From: an uncultured Clostridium sp.
Lineage (GTDB): Bacteria; Bacillota; Clostridia; TANB77; CAG-508
Reading direction: 5' to 3'
Assembly (NCBI GenBank): GCA_947648495.1
Contig: CANSOA010000001.1
Span: forward strand, 240,047 to 304,046
DNA length: 64,000 nt
The position numbers and the translations under genes are program-made. Every line of letters starts with the position of its first letter. The stretch's first letter is position 1. This document shows positions 39,967 through 48,867 of this stretch, piece by piece. The notes under the pieces were generated by a model. It searched no databases and was not told where the DNA came from. It saw only the letters and a list, made by a program, of their open reading frames with translations.

Positions 39967-40836
39967 ATGACATTTGAATTTTGGGTAATTGTTGTGATTA
40001 GTTTAGGAGTAAGTTTACTATCAAGTTCTCTTACTTCTCCACTTCTATGGTATAACTTGTTGACATGCAAACCGATTTGGGGAGATGCAGAGCATAAAGG
40101 AATTGTTAATTTAGATAAGTTCGATAATGACATAATATGTTTCTTGAAGTATGAAATTTCGATCACAGGTATAACCTTTTTTTATTCTTTAGTCGCTATA
40201 TCTATACTACCTAGAAAAAATGGAATTTCTTTGTTTAGTTACACCATTTTGACTGCTTTTTCAATAATTATTGTATCTAAGTTAGTTCGGCAAATGATGT
40301 TTCAGCAAACGCGTTGTAATAAATTTAAAATTACAAATTCACTAAAACTTTTATTCCTTCTATTTGCTCTTTACATTATCTTTTTTATTTATGATAATGT
40401 AATGTTTTCTAAAGTAGAAGTAGACAAAATAGAAGAAGTGGAATTGTCTGAGGAAATTTTACCTGATACATTTACCATTTCCAATCGAGGGTTTATAAAT
40501 TTAACAGGCTCATCCATTAAAACCCTTTATTCTAGCAATGGAAAATTGGTTTTTTTCAATAATGAAATAGATTGTTTTGGTTTAATTGCAAATAATCAAA
40601 TAAATTTTCTCGAATGCAATTCAAGCAATATAAATGCTGTTCCATCCGACTTACTCTTTAGAAATCCAAAAAAGTTAGGTATTGGTGTTAGTGACGACAA
40701 CCATATATACATTGTGTATGCTTTACTTCGCAAAAAATTTCTTCTTGGTAAATATGAAGTAGCAGAATATGCGTTGTATGATCCTTTTGAAGAAAAAATT
40801 TCTTACTCCAATATTCCACCCCATTTCTTAAATTAA
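39967..40836 (+). CDS. Membrane protein of unknown function with an in-frame CGG
   Basis: A 289-residue protein with an N-terminal membrane helix, two or three more around residues 62-140, and a C-terminal soluble beta-rich domain (about 160-289). I do not recognise it. The RBS AAGGGAGG is strong. It contains an in-frame CGG (40288-40290, GUU CGG CAA); a +1 slip would stop two codons later, so the full product requires 0-frame reading. It converges on pfkA with a shared terminator. Confidence 0.6.
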   Translation: MTFEFWVIVVISLGVSLLSSSLTSPLLWYNLLTCKPIWGDAEHKGIVNLDKFDNDIICFLKYEISITGITFFYSLVAISILPRKNGISLFSYTILTAFSIIIVSKLVRQMMFQQTRCNKFKITNSLKLLFLLFALYIIFFIYDNVMFSKVEVDKIEEVELSEEILPDTFTISNRGFINLTGSSIKTLYSSNGKLVFFNNEIDCFGLIANNQINFLECNSSNINAVPSDLLFRNPKKLGIGVSDDNHIYIVYALLRKKFLLGKYEVAEYALYDPFEEKISYSNIPPHFLN

Positions 40837-40849
40837 TCAAATGTTCACA

Positions 40850-40880
40850 AAACAGCAGGCTTTCCAAAAAGCCTGCTCGT
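40850..40880. terminator. Bidirectional terminator between 39967 gene and pfkA
   Basis: Stem AGCAGGCTTT / AAAGCCTGCT with a 4-nt loop; T-rich tails on both strands. Confidence 0.85.
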
Positions 40881-40883
40881 TTT

Positions 40884-42005
40884 CTAATCTCCTAAAGAAA
40901 TTCCCAATTCTCTTGCTACTTTTACCAAATCATCATCTAATGGAACTGTACGATTTTTGCTAGACGCATCCCCAATTTTACTGTCTCTTCCAACCACTTC
41001 ATCTAAATCTACATAGCCCATTTCTCCGCCTTTATAGGTCACTAAAACTTTGAAAATTCCTTGCATTGCAAGTTCCATCGCTTTGACACCATATTTGCTA
41101 GATAAAACTCTGTCAAATGAACTTGGTGTTCCTCCTCTTTGAACATAACCTAAAACTGTGTTTCTGGTTGTCATTCCTGTTAATTTTTCGATTTGCTCGG
41201 CTACTAATTCTCCTGCTCCACCTAAACGAATGTTGTCTAAACCTGCTCCGTCATCTAACATTCTTTTGATGCTGATTTGTCCACCTTTTGGCTTGGCTCC
41301 TTCTGAAACAACCACAATGCTGAACTCTTTTCCTGCTTGCTTTCTTTGATTGATTTTTTCTACCACTTTATCTATATCATATGGAATTTCTGGAATTAAT
41401 GCGACATCTGCACCACCTGCTATAGCTGATTCTAGGGCAATCCAGCCTGCATATCTCCCCATAACTTCTAAGGTCAAAACTCTATGATGTGAATTTGCCG
41501 TTGTATGCAATCTATCTAATGCTTCCATTGCAACAGATACAGCTGTGTTATAGCCAAATGTTGTTTCTGTGTGAGCTACGTCATTATCAATTGTTTTTGG
41601 AACACCAATACAGTTAACGCCTTTTAGACAAAAATCTCGACTCGATTTTTGGGTTCCATCTCCTCCTAAGGTAAAAATACATTCAAATCCTGCATTCTTT
41701 ATATTTTCTACACATTTGTCAGACAAATCTTGATATTCAACACTTCCATCTTCTTTGACAACTTTATAATGAAATACATTGGTATTATTGGAAGTTCCAA
41801 TGATGGTTCCACCTTTGTCTAAAATTCCAGAAGCATTGCCGTTTGGATCTAATTTTACATAATTATTGTTTAATAATCCTTTGTATCCTTCAATATATCC
41901 ATAAACTTCTATTCCATGCGTTTGAGCTGTTTTTACAATGGCTCTTATGACTGCATTTAAACCCGGTGCATCTCCACCATTGGTAAGTATTGCGACTTTT
42001 TTCAT
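40884..42005 (-). CDS. pfkA: 6-phosphofructokinase
   Basis: A 373-residue glycolytic kinase. ILTNGGDAPGLNAVIRA opens the fold. GGDGTQKSS carries Gly at the position that marks ATP use, while PKTIDND carries Lys as in pyrophosphate-type and plant-type enzymes (ATP-type bacterial enzymes usually have PGTIDND). EVMGRYAGWIAL is the sugar-binding motif. The mix suggests a group other than classical PfkA; the phosphoryl donor is probably ATP but should not be assumed. Monocistronic, with AGGAGG before the start. Confidence 0.92.
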   Translation of the reverse strand: MKKVAILTNGGDAPGLNAVIRAIVKTAQTHGIEVYGYIEGYKGLLNNNYVKLDPNGNASGILDKGGTIIGTSNNTNVFHYKVVKEDGSVEYQDLSDKCVENIKNAGFECIFTLGGDGTQKSSRDFCLKGVNCIGVPKTIDNDVAHTETTFGYNTAVSVAMEALDRLHTTANSHHRVLTLEVMGRYAGWIALESAIAGGADVALIPEIPYDIDKVVEKINQRKQAGKEFSIVVVSEGAKPKGGQISIKRMLDDGAGLDNIRLGGAGELVAEQIEKLTGMTTRNTVLGYVQRGGTPSSFDRVLSSKYGVKAMELAMQGIFKVLVTYKGGEMGYVDLDEVVGRDSKIGDASSKNRTVPLDDDLVKVARELGISLGD

Positions 42006-42095
42006 ATTATTTCCTCCTAAGTTGGTTTCTCATTTTATTATATACATATTTGTATTTTTTTTGCAAGTAGTTTGTTAAAATATGTAAAATCTTTT

Positions 42096-42995
42096 CTACT
42101 TTTTGAGTATTTTTCTAATTGGAATTTCTAAGATTAGTTCTAGTTTTCGAATAATATTTAGTAGCCTAAACAAGAATTTTTGCCTATTATTAATATGATT
42201 ATAGTGTATTTGATAATATAGCTTACTTTTGTATAATTGTTTTATTTTATGATAGTAACTTAGCGTTTTTGCAATTGTTTTGCTTTCATAGTGAATGAAT
42301 TTTACGTCGTTTGCACTTATGGTTTTGTAGCCTTTTTGTTGCAATTGTTTGGCTAAAATGTCTTCTTCATAAAATAAAAATACATTTTCATCAAAACCTC
42401 CAATTTGTTTGTAAATTTCTTTTTTGATGATGAAAAAAGCACCTGAAATGGCTTCAACTTCTAGTAAATCTTGGGTATAATCGTTGTCAGAGTATTCTCC
42501 TTTTCGTAATTTTGTATAAAAAAGCATTTCTAAAAACCTAGTTGAATGAATTATGTCTAGCCAAAATGTCCTCATTTTCCAACTGCTTCTACGGACTGGT
42601 TTTTGATTTTGATGATACATTCTTGGTGCCACAACAGCGACATTTTTCTCCTGTTCTAGCACTTCCAAACAACGACTAATAGCGTTTTGTTCTATGACAA
42701 GGTCAGAATTTGAAATTATGAAATAATCGTATTGCTCCCCTATTTTTTCTAGATGTTGAATTCCAAAATTATTGCCATAATTATAGCCACCATTTTTTTC
42801 AGATTGAACTATATGGACTTTTTCATTTTCGATTTGTTTAAGGAGAGACATTGTATTTAAGTCGGTAGAACGGTTATCTACAACCACTATTCGCTGGATA
42901 TTTTCATAGTTTGCTACTTGATTTATATATTGGATGGTTTCTTTTGCATTGTTAAATGCAACAACAATCATTGCAACTTTCATACTTTTTTCCAT
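42096..42995 (-). CDS. Family 2 glycosyltransferase (rhamnosyltransferase-like)
   Basis: A 299-residue cytoplasmic GT-A enzyme. AMIVVAFNNAKETIQYI and VVDNRSTD begin the nucleotide-binding half, ISNSDLVI holds the DxD-like site, and VEAISGAFFIIKKEIY with GGFDENVFLFYEEDI are the acceptor-side motifs typical of WcaA/rhamnosyltransferases. It starts 2 nt after galE ends, so it is co-transcribed. It is part of the cell-surface polysaccharide group running from 47.1 kb down to 42.1 kb. No frameshift. Confidence 0.87.
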   Translation of the reverse strand: MEKSMKVAMIVVAFNNAKETIQYINQVANYENIQRIVVVDNRSTDLNTMSLLKQIENEKVHIVQSEKNGGYNYGNNFGIQHLEKIGEQYDYFIISNSDLVIEQNAISRCLEVLEQEKNVAVVAPRMYHQNQKPVRRSSWKMRTFWLDIIHSTRFLEMLFYTKLRKGEYSDNDYTQDLLEVEAISGAFFIIKKEIYKQIGGFDENVFLFYEEDILAKQLQQKGYKTISANDVKFIHYESKTIAKTLSYYHKIKQLYKSKLYYQIHYNHINNRQKFLFRLLNIIRKLELILEIPIRKILKK

Positions 42996-42997
42996 TT

Positions 42998-43996
42998 CTA
43001 TCTTTTATTTGCAAAATTCCATGCGTCTTTGCACATATCTTCGATATTTTTTTCTGCTTTCCAGTCTAATTCACGCTGTGCTTTTGCTGGATTTGAAAAA
43101 TACGCCGCTATATCTCCTGCTCTTCTTGGCGCGATTTGGTAATGAATCTTAATGTTATTTACTTTTTCAAAATTACGGATAATGTCTAAAACACTATAGC
43201 CAGTTCCTGTTCCAATATTGTATTTGTATAGGTTAGAGCCTTCTTTTAATTTCTCGACCGCCTTTACATGCGCTTTTGCTAAATCCACTACATGGATATA
43301 ATCTCGAATTCCAGTTCCATCTGGTGTATCATAATCATCCCCGAATACGCTTAAAATTGGCAGTTCTCCTTTGGCTACTTTTAAAATATATGGCATTAAG
43401 TTATTCGGTATTCCGTTTGGTTCTTCGCCAATTAAACCACTTTCATGAGCTCCAATCGGATTGAAATATCTTAAAATTCCGATGCTCCAAGTTTTGTCTG
43501 ATGCATAAACATCTTCTAAAATTCTCTCAATCATGTATTTGGATGTGGCATATGGATTTGTCGTTTTGCCAGTTTCAAAGGTTTCGTCTACTTGTGACTT
43601 AGTTGGCACGCCATAAACCGTTGCAGTTGAACTAAAAATGACTTTTTTGACTTGATATTTTTGCATGATTTTTAGCAAATTTAGCGTAGTTCCCAAATTG
43701 GTTTGATAATACCAGATTGGTTTTTCAACGGATTCACCAACAGCTTTCAAACCAGCACAATGAATGACACTTTCTATTTTATTTTCTGTAAAGACTTTGT
43801 CCATCAATTCTTCATTGGCACAATCTCCAATATAGACTTTGATTTCTTTTCCTGTAATTTGTTTGATGCGCTCTTGGACTTCTGGTTTACTATTGCTCAA
43901 GTCGTCAACTACGACCACTTCTTCTTTATTTTCCAATAATTCCACACAAATGTGAGAACCTAAAAAACCTAAGCCTCCTGTTACTAAAATTTTCAT
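42998..43996 (-). CDS. galE: UDP-glucose 4-epimerase
   Basis: A 332-residue NAD-dependent epimerase that supplies UDP-galactose for glycan synthesis. It shows the Rossmann motif TGGLGFLGSH, IHCAGLKAVGESVEKP, SSTATVYG and the catalytic YATSK. NPIGAHESGLIGEEP and VVDLAKAHVKA are GalE signatures. Full length. It lies between the aldo/keto reductase and the glycosyltransferase in one transcription direction. Confidence 0.96.
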   Translation of the reverse strand: MKILVTGGLGFLGSHICVELLENKEEVVVVDDLSNSKPEVQERIKQITGKEIKVYIGDCANEELMDKVFTENKIESVIHCAGLKAVGESVEKPIWYYQTNLGTTLNLLKIMQKYQVKKVIFSSTATVYGVPTKSQVDETFETGKTTNPYATSKYMIERILEDVYASDKTWSIGILRYFNPIGAHESGLIGEEPNGIPNNLMPYILKVAKGELPILSVFGDDYDTPDGTGIRDYIHVVDLAKAHVKAVEKLKEGSNLYKYNIGTGTGYSVLDIIRNFEKVNNIKIHYQIAPRRAGDIAAYFSNPAKAQRELDWKAEKNIEDMCKDAWNFANKR

Positions 43997-44014
43997 GTAT
44001 GATTCCTCCCTTTA

Positions 44015-44887
44015 CTAATCTATTTTAAATTGACTTGCCAATTTGTCAATTGTAATTCCTCCTTGATTTTTCCAATCAATATCAATTTTATTAAACCTTT
44101 GGTCTTGAAAATCATTTAACTTTTGTAAATCTTCCCTTTCTATTTCAAAACTTAATGCTTCTAAATTACTCTCTATATGTTCAACTGTATTCGCTTTAAT
44201 CAACGTACTCACTCCTTTTTCTTTAATTAACCAATTCAGCAAAATTTGATTTTGCGTTTTGTTATATTTTTGAGCCATTTGAATTAAAAATGGATAATTC
44301 ATTTTTGCAATATTATTTCTCCTCAATGCTTGATAGCAAACAAAACGGATATTATTTTCTTTGCAAAAATCGATTAGTCCTACATTTTCATAATATTTAC
44401 ATTCTAAATTATAAACACCTTCAAAACTAAATATTTCAAAGTTTTGTTGCAATTGTTTTAATTCTTCTAATGTTGTATTACTTGCAGATAAAAATCTCAC
44501 TTTTCCTTTTTTTACTAATTTATCGATTTCTTCATACGTTTCCAACAATGGAATCTTTGATGCATATGACACATGAACTTGCAAACTATCTACATAATCA
44601 ATATTCATTTTTTTCAAATATTCATCTAATTGCTTTTCTACATCTTCTCTCTTTTCGATGTAAGGCTCCAAATGGCAAGTTAAAAATATGTCTTCTTTGT
44701 TTACTTCCTTAAAAAATTCCTTTAAAAAATCGACTACTTTTCCATTATCATAAAGCAAACTTGCACTCATAAAATTTTGTCCTTTTTGAACAGAATATCG
44801 TAAAGCTTGCAAAGTTGTTTCTTTGTTTTCTAAATCTAATTTAAACGTTCCAATTCCAATTGGATTGATTCCATTTACATTTAACAT
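44015..44887 (-). CDS. Aldo/keto reductase-fold protein with altered active site
   Basis: A 290-residue TIM-barrel protein of the aldo/keto reductase type (NYTDSLQVHVSY-like and KVRFLSASN regions). The family's catalytic tetrad appears changed. Where FDTAxxYG is expected there is FMSASLLYDNG (Tyr kept, Asp lost). Where the catalytic Lys stands in TKL there is CHL. The His of LQVH is kept. This may be a reassigned or inactive member. Its start overlaps the flippase stop by 7 nt, so it belongs to the polysaccharide cluster. Confidence 0.8.
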   Translation of the reverse strand: MLNVNGINPIGIGTFKLDLENKETTLQALRYSVQKGQNFMSASLLYDNGKVVDFLKEFFKEVNKEDIFLTCHLEPYIEKREDVEKQLDEYLKKMNIDYVDSLQVHVSYASKIPLLETYEEIDKLVKKGKVRFLSASNTTLEELKQLQQNFEIFSFEGVYNLECKYYENVGLIDFCKENNIRFVCYQALRRNNIAKMNYPFLIQMAQKYNKTQNQILLNWLIKEKGVSTLIKANTVEHIESNLEALSFEIEREDLQKLNDFQDQRFNKIDIDWKNQGGITIDKLASQFKID

Positions 44888-46134
44888 CTTACATTATTCT
44901 CTCTTTCTATTTTTCTAAAAATCATCTTTGTGACAATTGTATAAAGCACAAATTGCACACCTAATGTCATTGCACACGAAATTGTGGCTCCATTGATTTG
45001 CAGGTTTTGTACCAATAGATTTGACCCAATTAGCGCAACAATCATTGTGATAATATACACAATGAATTGTACAAAAGTATCTCGTGTAGTGGTTAATAAC
45101 ACCAAATTCACGTACGAAATTCCATATAGGATATAGGACGCCAAAATCACAGTCAAATTCATTCGATAACTCGTTAATTCTTCGCCATAAATAATGCTTA
45201 GCACTTCTGGTCCTATCACAAATGCTGCAACCGTTGCAAAAATGCCAAATCCTACTACTGCCATTTTTATTTTAAAGGCAATTGTTTGAAAAGCTTTCAT
45301 ATCTTTTTGTTCGTATAACTCTTTTAATTTGCTTAAATACGGCATAAATATAAATTGTGTAAATAAAGTGATAACTGTCGCTGGCATCATAATGTAACCA
45401 AAAATGGCTTGGATGTCTTCTGTCAAATAGCTATCAATTGCGTATTTGGGCGCATTTAGCACATAAATTCCAGCAAAGGAATTGGCAAATACAAAAAATT
45501 CCGATTTGAAAATATGCCATACATTTTTGCGATTTACTTTTGCCTCAAAATCAATTAACTTCTTGCAAACTGCCAAGAAATCGAAACCAATTACTATGAC
45601 AAGGTTCAATAAAATAATACTTGTACAGGCATAAATCAAATTATGGGTTACCAAATCAATTCCCCAAAATATCAGTAAACCACCTAAAGACTTTATGGTA
45701 AGAGATTGTCCAGACCTGTACAATAATTCATTTTTATGCATGATACCATATAAAATTTCGCCAAATGCTTCCGTTGCTTTGTAAATACAAAGTAGGATAA
45801 AAATACCCATTTTGTAAGGTGAATATTGTTTGATGAAAACAAAAATAATCGCTATTATTATCATCAAAATGCAAGTTATTATTCTGTTTATCATGTAATC
45901 TTTGTCTTTGACTTTATTTTCGATGTCAGTTACTTGGCAAAGCCTGCCTGAATACAGACCAATGGTGTATAAAATAAGTGCTGTTGAGTACGCAATCGAA
46001 AAAATGCCTGCTTCATTTATGCCATTGATTCTTGTTACAATGATTAAAAAAAATAGTGAATTAAAAGAGTTTAAGCCCGTTCCCATTAAATTCCATATAA
46101 AATTTTTCAAAAATGTTTTTTTTTCGTTTGTCAT
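44881..46134 (-). CDS. Polysaccharide flippase (Wzx/MATE-like)
   Basis: A 417-residue protein with about twelve membrane helices and the MOP-superfamily pattern (FIWNLMGTGLNSFNSLFFLIIVTR start). It probably flips lipid-linked oligosaccharide across the membrane for surface glycan assembly. It overlaps the aldo/keto reductase gene and follows a glycosyltransferase, which supports a capsule or teichoic glycan role. No Wzy polymerase is visible in the window. Confidence 0.85.
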   Translation of the reverse strand: MTNEKKTFLKNFIWNLMGTGLNSFNSLFFLIIVTRINGINEAGIFSIAYSTALILYTIGLYSGRLCQVTDIENKVKDKDYMINRIITCILMIIIAIIFVFIKQYSPYKMGIFILLCIYKATEAFGEILYGIMHKNELLYRSGQSLTIKSLGGLLIFWGIDLVTHNLIYACTSIILLNLVIVIGFDFLAVCKKLIDFEAKVNRKNVWHIFKSEFFVFANSFAGIYVLNAPKYAIDSYLTEDIQAIFGYIMMPATVITLFTQFIFMPYLSKLKELYEQKDMKAFQTIAFKIKMAVVGFGIFATVAAFVIGPEVLSIIYGEELTSYRMNLTVILASYILYGISYVNLVLLTTTRDTFVQFIVYIITMIVALIGSNLLVQNLQINGATISCAMTLGVQFVLYTIVTKMIFRKIERENNVRC

Positions 46135-46176
46135 TTTTAATCCTTTCCCCTAAAATAATGTAAGAGCACGGAACTC

Positions 46177-47083
46177 CTATAAAACACCTAAAATAAATAA
46201 AACTCGAACCATCCAATCATCTGTCCACTTTCTTCTTAATTTTTGTGGATAAAATGCTTTTTTCAAAGCGCCCCAAAAATGATATTTTTCTGATACAAAA
46301 ATATCTAAAATTTTCTGATTTTGGCTCGATAACTTTTGATAAAACATTTTCTTGAATTCGCATTGTTGCTTTTTAATATCTTTCATGCCATTATCAGAAA
46401 TTAATTTTTCGATTCTCCACAAAAATATTTTGAAAATATTTTGACCTTCTGCTGTTGCATTTTTTTGGAATCTGCGATATTTTACAACGGTTTGGTCGTT
46501 ATATAAAACCGTTCCGAAGCCCGCTACAAATCATATAGGTCCACCAATCGTGAAACAGACATTTTTCTGGAATGTTTTCGATGATGGTTTGTTTGGCAAT
46601 GTGATTAATCGTCATCGTCATACCTTGTGCGACACATTCATATAGAGAATTTTTGAAAGAAAATGTTTTATGCTCCTCTCCTTTTCCGATAAAATTCATA
46701 TTTTCATCATAATAATCTGAATTGCCAAAAACCATATTCGGCTTAGTATTATCCGCTTGATTTAAGGCATTTACCGCCAATTCAATCTTATTTTCTAGCC
46801 AAATATCGTCTTGGTCGCAATAAGCATAATAATCCGCATTTGCCAATTCCAATAATTTGAAAAAACTTTTGATAAATCCAATATTGGTCCCTTCCTTTAG
46901 CTCAATATTGGCATACTTTTGTTGATATTCTCGGATAATATCACGCGTTGAATCGTTCGAACCATCATCACGAATAACAATTTCTATATTTTGATACGTT
47001 TGATTTAAAATTGAATCCAACTGCTCCTTCAAATATTTCTCTCCATTATATGTTGAAATCAATACTGCCACTTTCTTTTCCAT
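46177..47083 (-). CDS. Family 2 glycosyltransferase, interrupted by one +1 frameshift
   Basis: Frames 47083-46517 and 46515-46177 join to 301 residues. The first has VLISTYNGEKYLKEQL, RDDGSNDST and CDQDDIW (DxD), so it is a WcaA/RfbG-type rhamnosyl or hexosyl transferase. At 46514-46516 it reads GGG CUU CGG AAC and stops four codons on. Skipping C gives CUU GGA ACG and continues as GTVLYNDQTVVKYRRFQKN, the usual conserved YR...N region of these enzymes, through to the natural end. It opens the polysaccharide cluster downstream of spoIVA. Confidence 0.87.
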
Positions 47084-47250
47084 GATTTTCTCCTTTTATT
47101 TTTTTGTTATATCATACTTTCCAAAAAAAATCCACTTTTTCACAAAATTTTAACAAAAAACGGAACTAAAATTTTTTAAACTCATTCTTTCTAAATTCCG
47201 CATCATCATTCACTACAGTAATATTCGCCCTTTGTTTGATATTTCCTAGT

Positions 47251-47287
47251 AAATAAAAAGACCTTACTTTTTATAAGTAAGGTCTTT
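47251..47287 (-). terminator. Terminator after spoIVA
   Basis: Stem AAAGACCTTAC / GTAAGGTCTTT with short loop and T-rich tail on the minus strand, 5 nt after the spoIVA stop. Confidence 0.88.
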
Positions 47288-47292
47288 GGGCG

Positions 47293-48771
47293 TTAAAGAA
47301 TGATACAAATCAATCCGCCACTTCCTTCATTGACAATTCTTTGTAATGTCTCTTGCAGTTTACCTTGCGCGTCTTCTGGCATTCTTGACAATTTATTTTG
47401 TAACCCTTCATTGACAAGTTCATGCAAACTTTTGCCAAAAATATTCGATTCCCAAATTTTCTTTGGATCACTTTCAAACTCAGAAAGTAAATATTTTACC
47501 AAATCCTCTGACTGTTTTTCACTTCCTACAATTGGTGAAACTTCTGTTTCTGTATCAATCTTAATCATATGAATCGATGGCGCTTTTGCCTTTAATTTGA
47601 CACCATATTTTTGCCCTTGTTTCACAATCTCTGGTTCTTCCAAAATCAAATCATCAATTCCCGGAGACACAATTCCATAGCCTTTTTCATTGACTTCATG
47701 TAAGGCATATGCCATTTTATCGTATTCTTTTTTTGCTGTGGCAAGTTCTGTAATACATGAGAAAAGTTCGCCTTCGTTTTGAATGCCCACTCCTGTTAAT
47801 TCAGATAACGTATTATAGAATAAACTATCTTGCAAATCAATTCCAATCGTGACAACACCGTTTCCAAGATTAATTTCTTCTACATTTACTTTTTTGATTT
47901 CCTCACATTCTTCCAATTTCACATAATTATCATTCACATCTTTTAGACGTTTTGTTCCTTCAAATGTTTCTTTGACTTTACCAAATAACATATTTTTTAA
48001 GTCATTTCCGCTTTCTAAACCTTGAATCCATCTTGGAAAACGAATGTTGATTTTGTCAATCATAAATTCATATAACAATTTTGAGAAAATTCCGTTAATA
48101 TCTTCTAAATTCAAATTCTCGCAATTGATTGGCATAACTGGTGTTTGATATTTTTCTGCCATCTGATTTGCTAAATTCAAACTGTATTCATCATTTGGAT
48201 TTTGGCAATTCATCAAAATAATAAATGGTTTGTTTAATTCTTTCAATTCACTGATAACACGTTCTTCTGGTCCTTCATAATCCTCACGTGGAATGTCTGT
48301 GATGCTTCCATCTGTCGTAATTACAATACCAACGGTTGAATGTTCAACAATGACTTTTTTGGTACCTAATTCTGCCGCTGTTTCAAATGGCATTTCTGTA
48401 TCAGACCATGGCGTTTTTACCATGCGAGGTGTGTCATCTTCTAAATAACCTAATGCATTGTTTACTAAATAGCCAACACAATCCACAAGTCTTGTTCGCA
48501 TTTTGACATTGTCGTTTAAATTAATTTCAATAGCTTCATTTGGAATAAATTTTGGTTCCGTTGTCATAATAGTTCTGCCACCAGCGCTTTGTGGAAGCTC
48601 GTCAATGGCTCTTTCTCTTTTGTAATCATTTTCAATGTTTGGCAAAACCAATAGTTCCATAAATTTCTTGATAAAAGTTGATTTTCCTGTTCTGACAGGA
48701 CCCACCACACCAATATAAATATCCCCATCAGTTCTGTTTTTGATGTCTTGATATATTTCAAAGTTTTCCAT
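47293..48771 (-). CDS. spoIVA: Stage IV sporulation protein A
   Basis: A 492-residue ATPase that polymerises on the forespore to build the base of the spore coat. MENFEIYQDIKNRTDGDIYIGVVG leads into Walker A GPVRTGKST, then the sensor region TVGIVITTDGSITDIPREDY. The C-terminus GLICIIL is the membrane-binding end. The 48771 ATG follows AGGGGG by 9 nt. It works with SipL, also encoded in this window at 59166. No CGG codon in frame. Confidence 0.97.
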   Translation of the reverse strand: MENFEIYQDIKNRTDGDIYIGVVGPVRTGKSTFIKKFMELLVLPNIENDYKRERAIDELPQSAGGRTIMTTEPKFIPNEAIEINLNDNVKMRTRLVDCVGYLVNNALGYLEDDTPRMVKTPWSDTEMPFETAAELGTKKVIVEHSTVGIVITTDGSITDIPREDYEGPEERVISELKELNKPFIILMNCQNPNDEYSLNLANQMAEKYQTPVMPINCENLNLEDINGIFSKLLYEFMIDKINIRFPRWIQGLESGNDLKNMLFGKVKETFEGTKRLKDVNDNYVKLEECEEIKKVNVEEINLGNGVVTIGIDLQDSLFYNTLSELTGVGIQNEGELFSCITELATAKKEYDKMAYALHEVNEKGYGIVSPGIDDLILEEPEIVKQGQKYGVKLKAKAPSIHMIKIDTETEVSPIVGSEKQSEDLVKYLLSEFESDPKKIWESNIFGKSLHELVNEGLQNKLSRMPEDAQGKLQETLQRIVNEGSGGLICIIL

Positions 48772-48867
48772 AAATAAATACCCCCTGTACATCTTTCCTT
48801 AAATCGTATGCTAGGGGATTTGTTTTATGACTAAAATTTATATTTTTTATAAAAATCTTGACGTAAA

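Noticed and set aside
42918..43142. Plus-strand ORFs inside galE and the adjacent glycosyltransferase
   Set aside because: They are antisense shadows of well-conserved genes with no RBS or homology.
46177..46422. 81-residue ORF as an independent gene
   Set aside because: It has no RBS and is the C-terminal part of the glycosyltransferase after the CGG shift; the frame is open back to the site.
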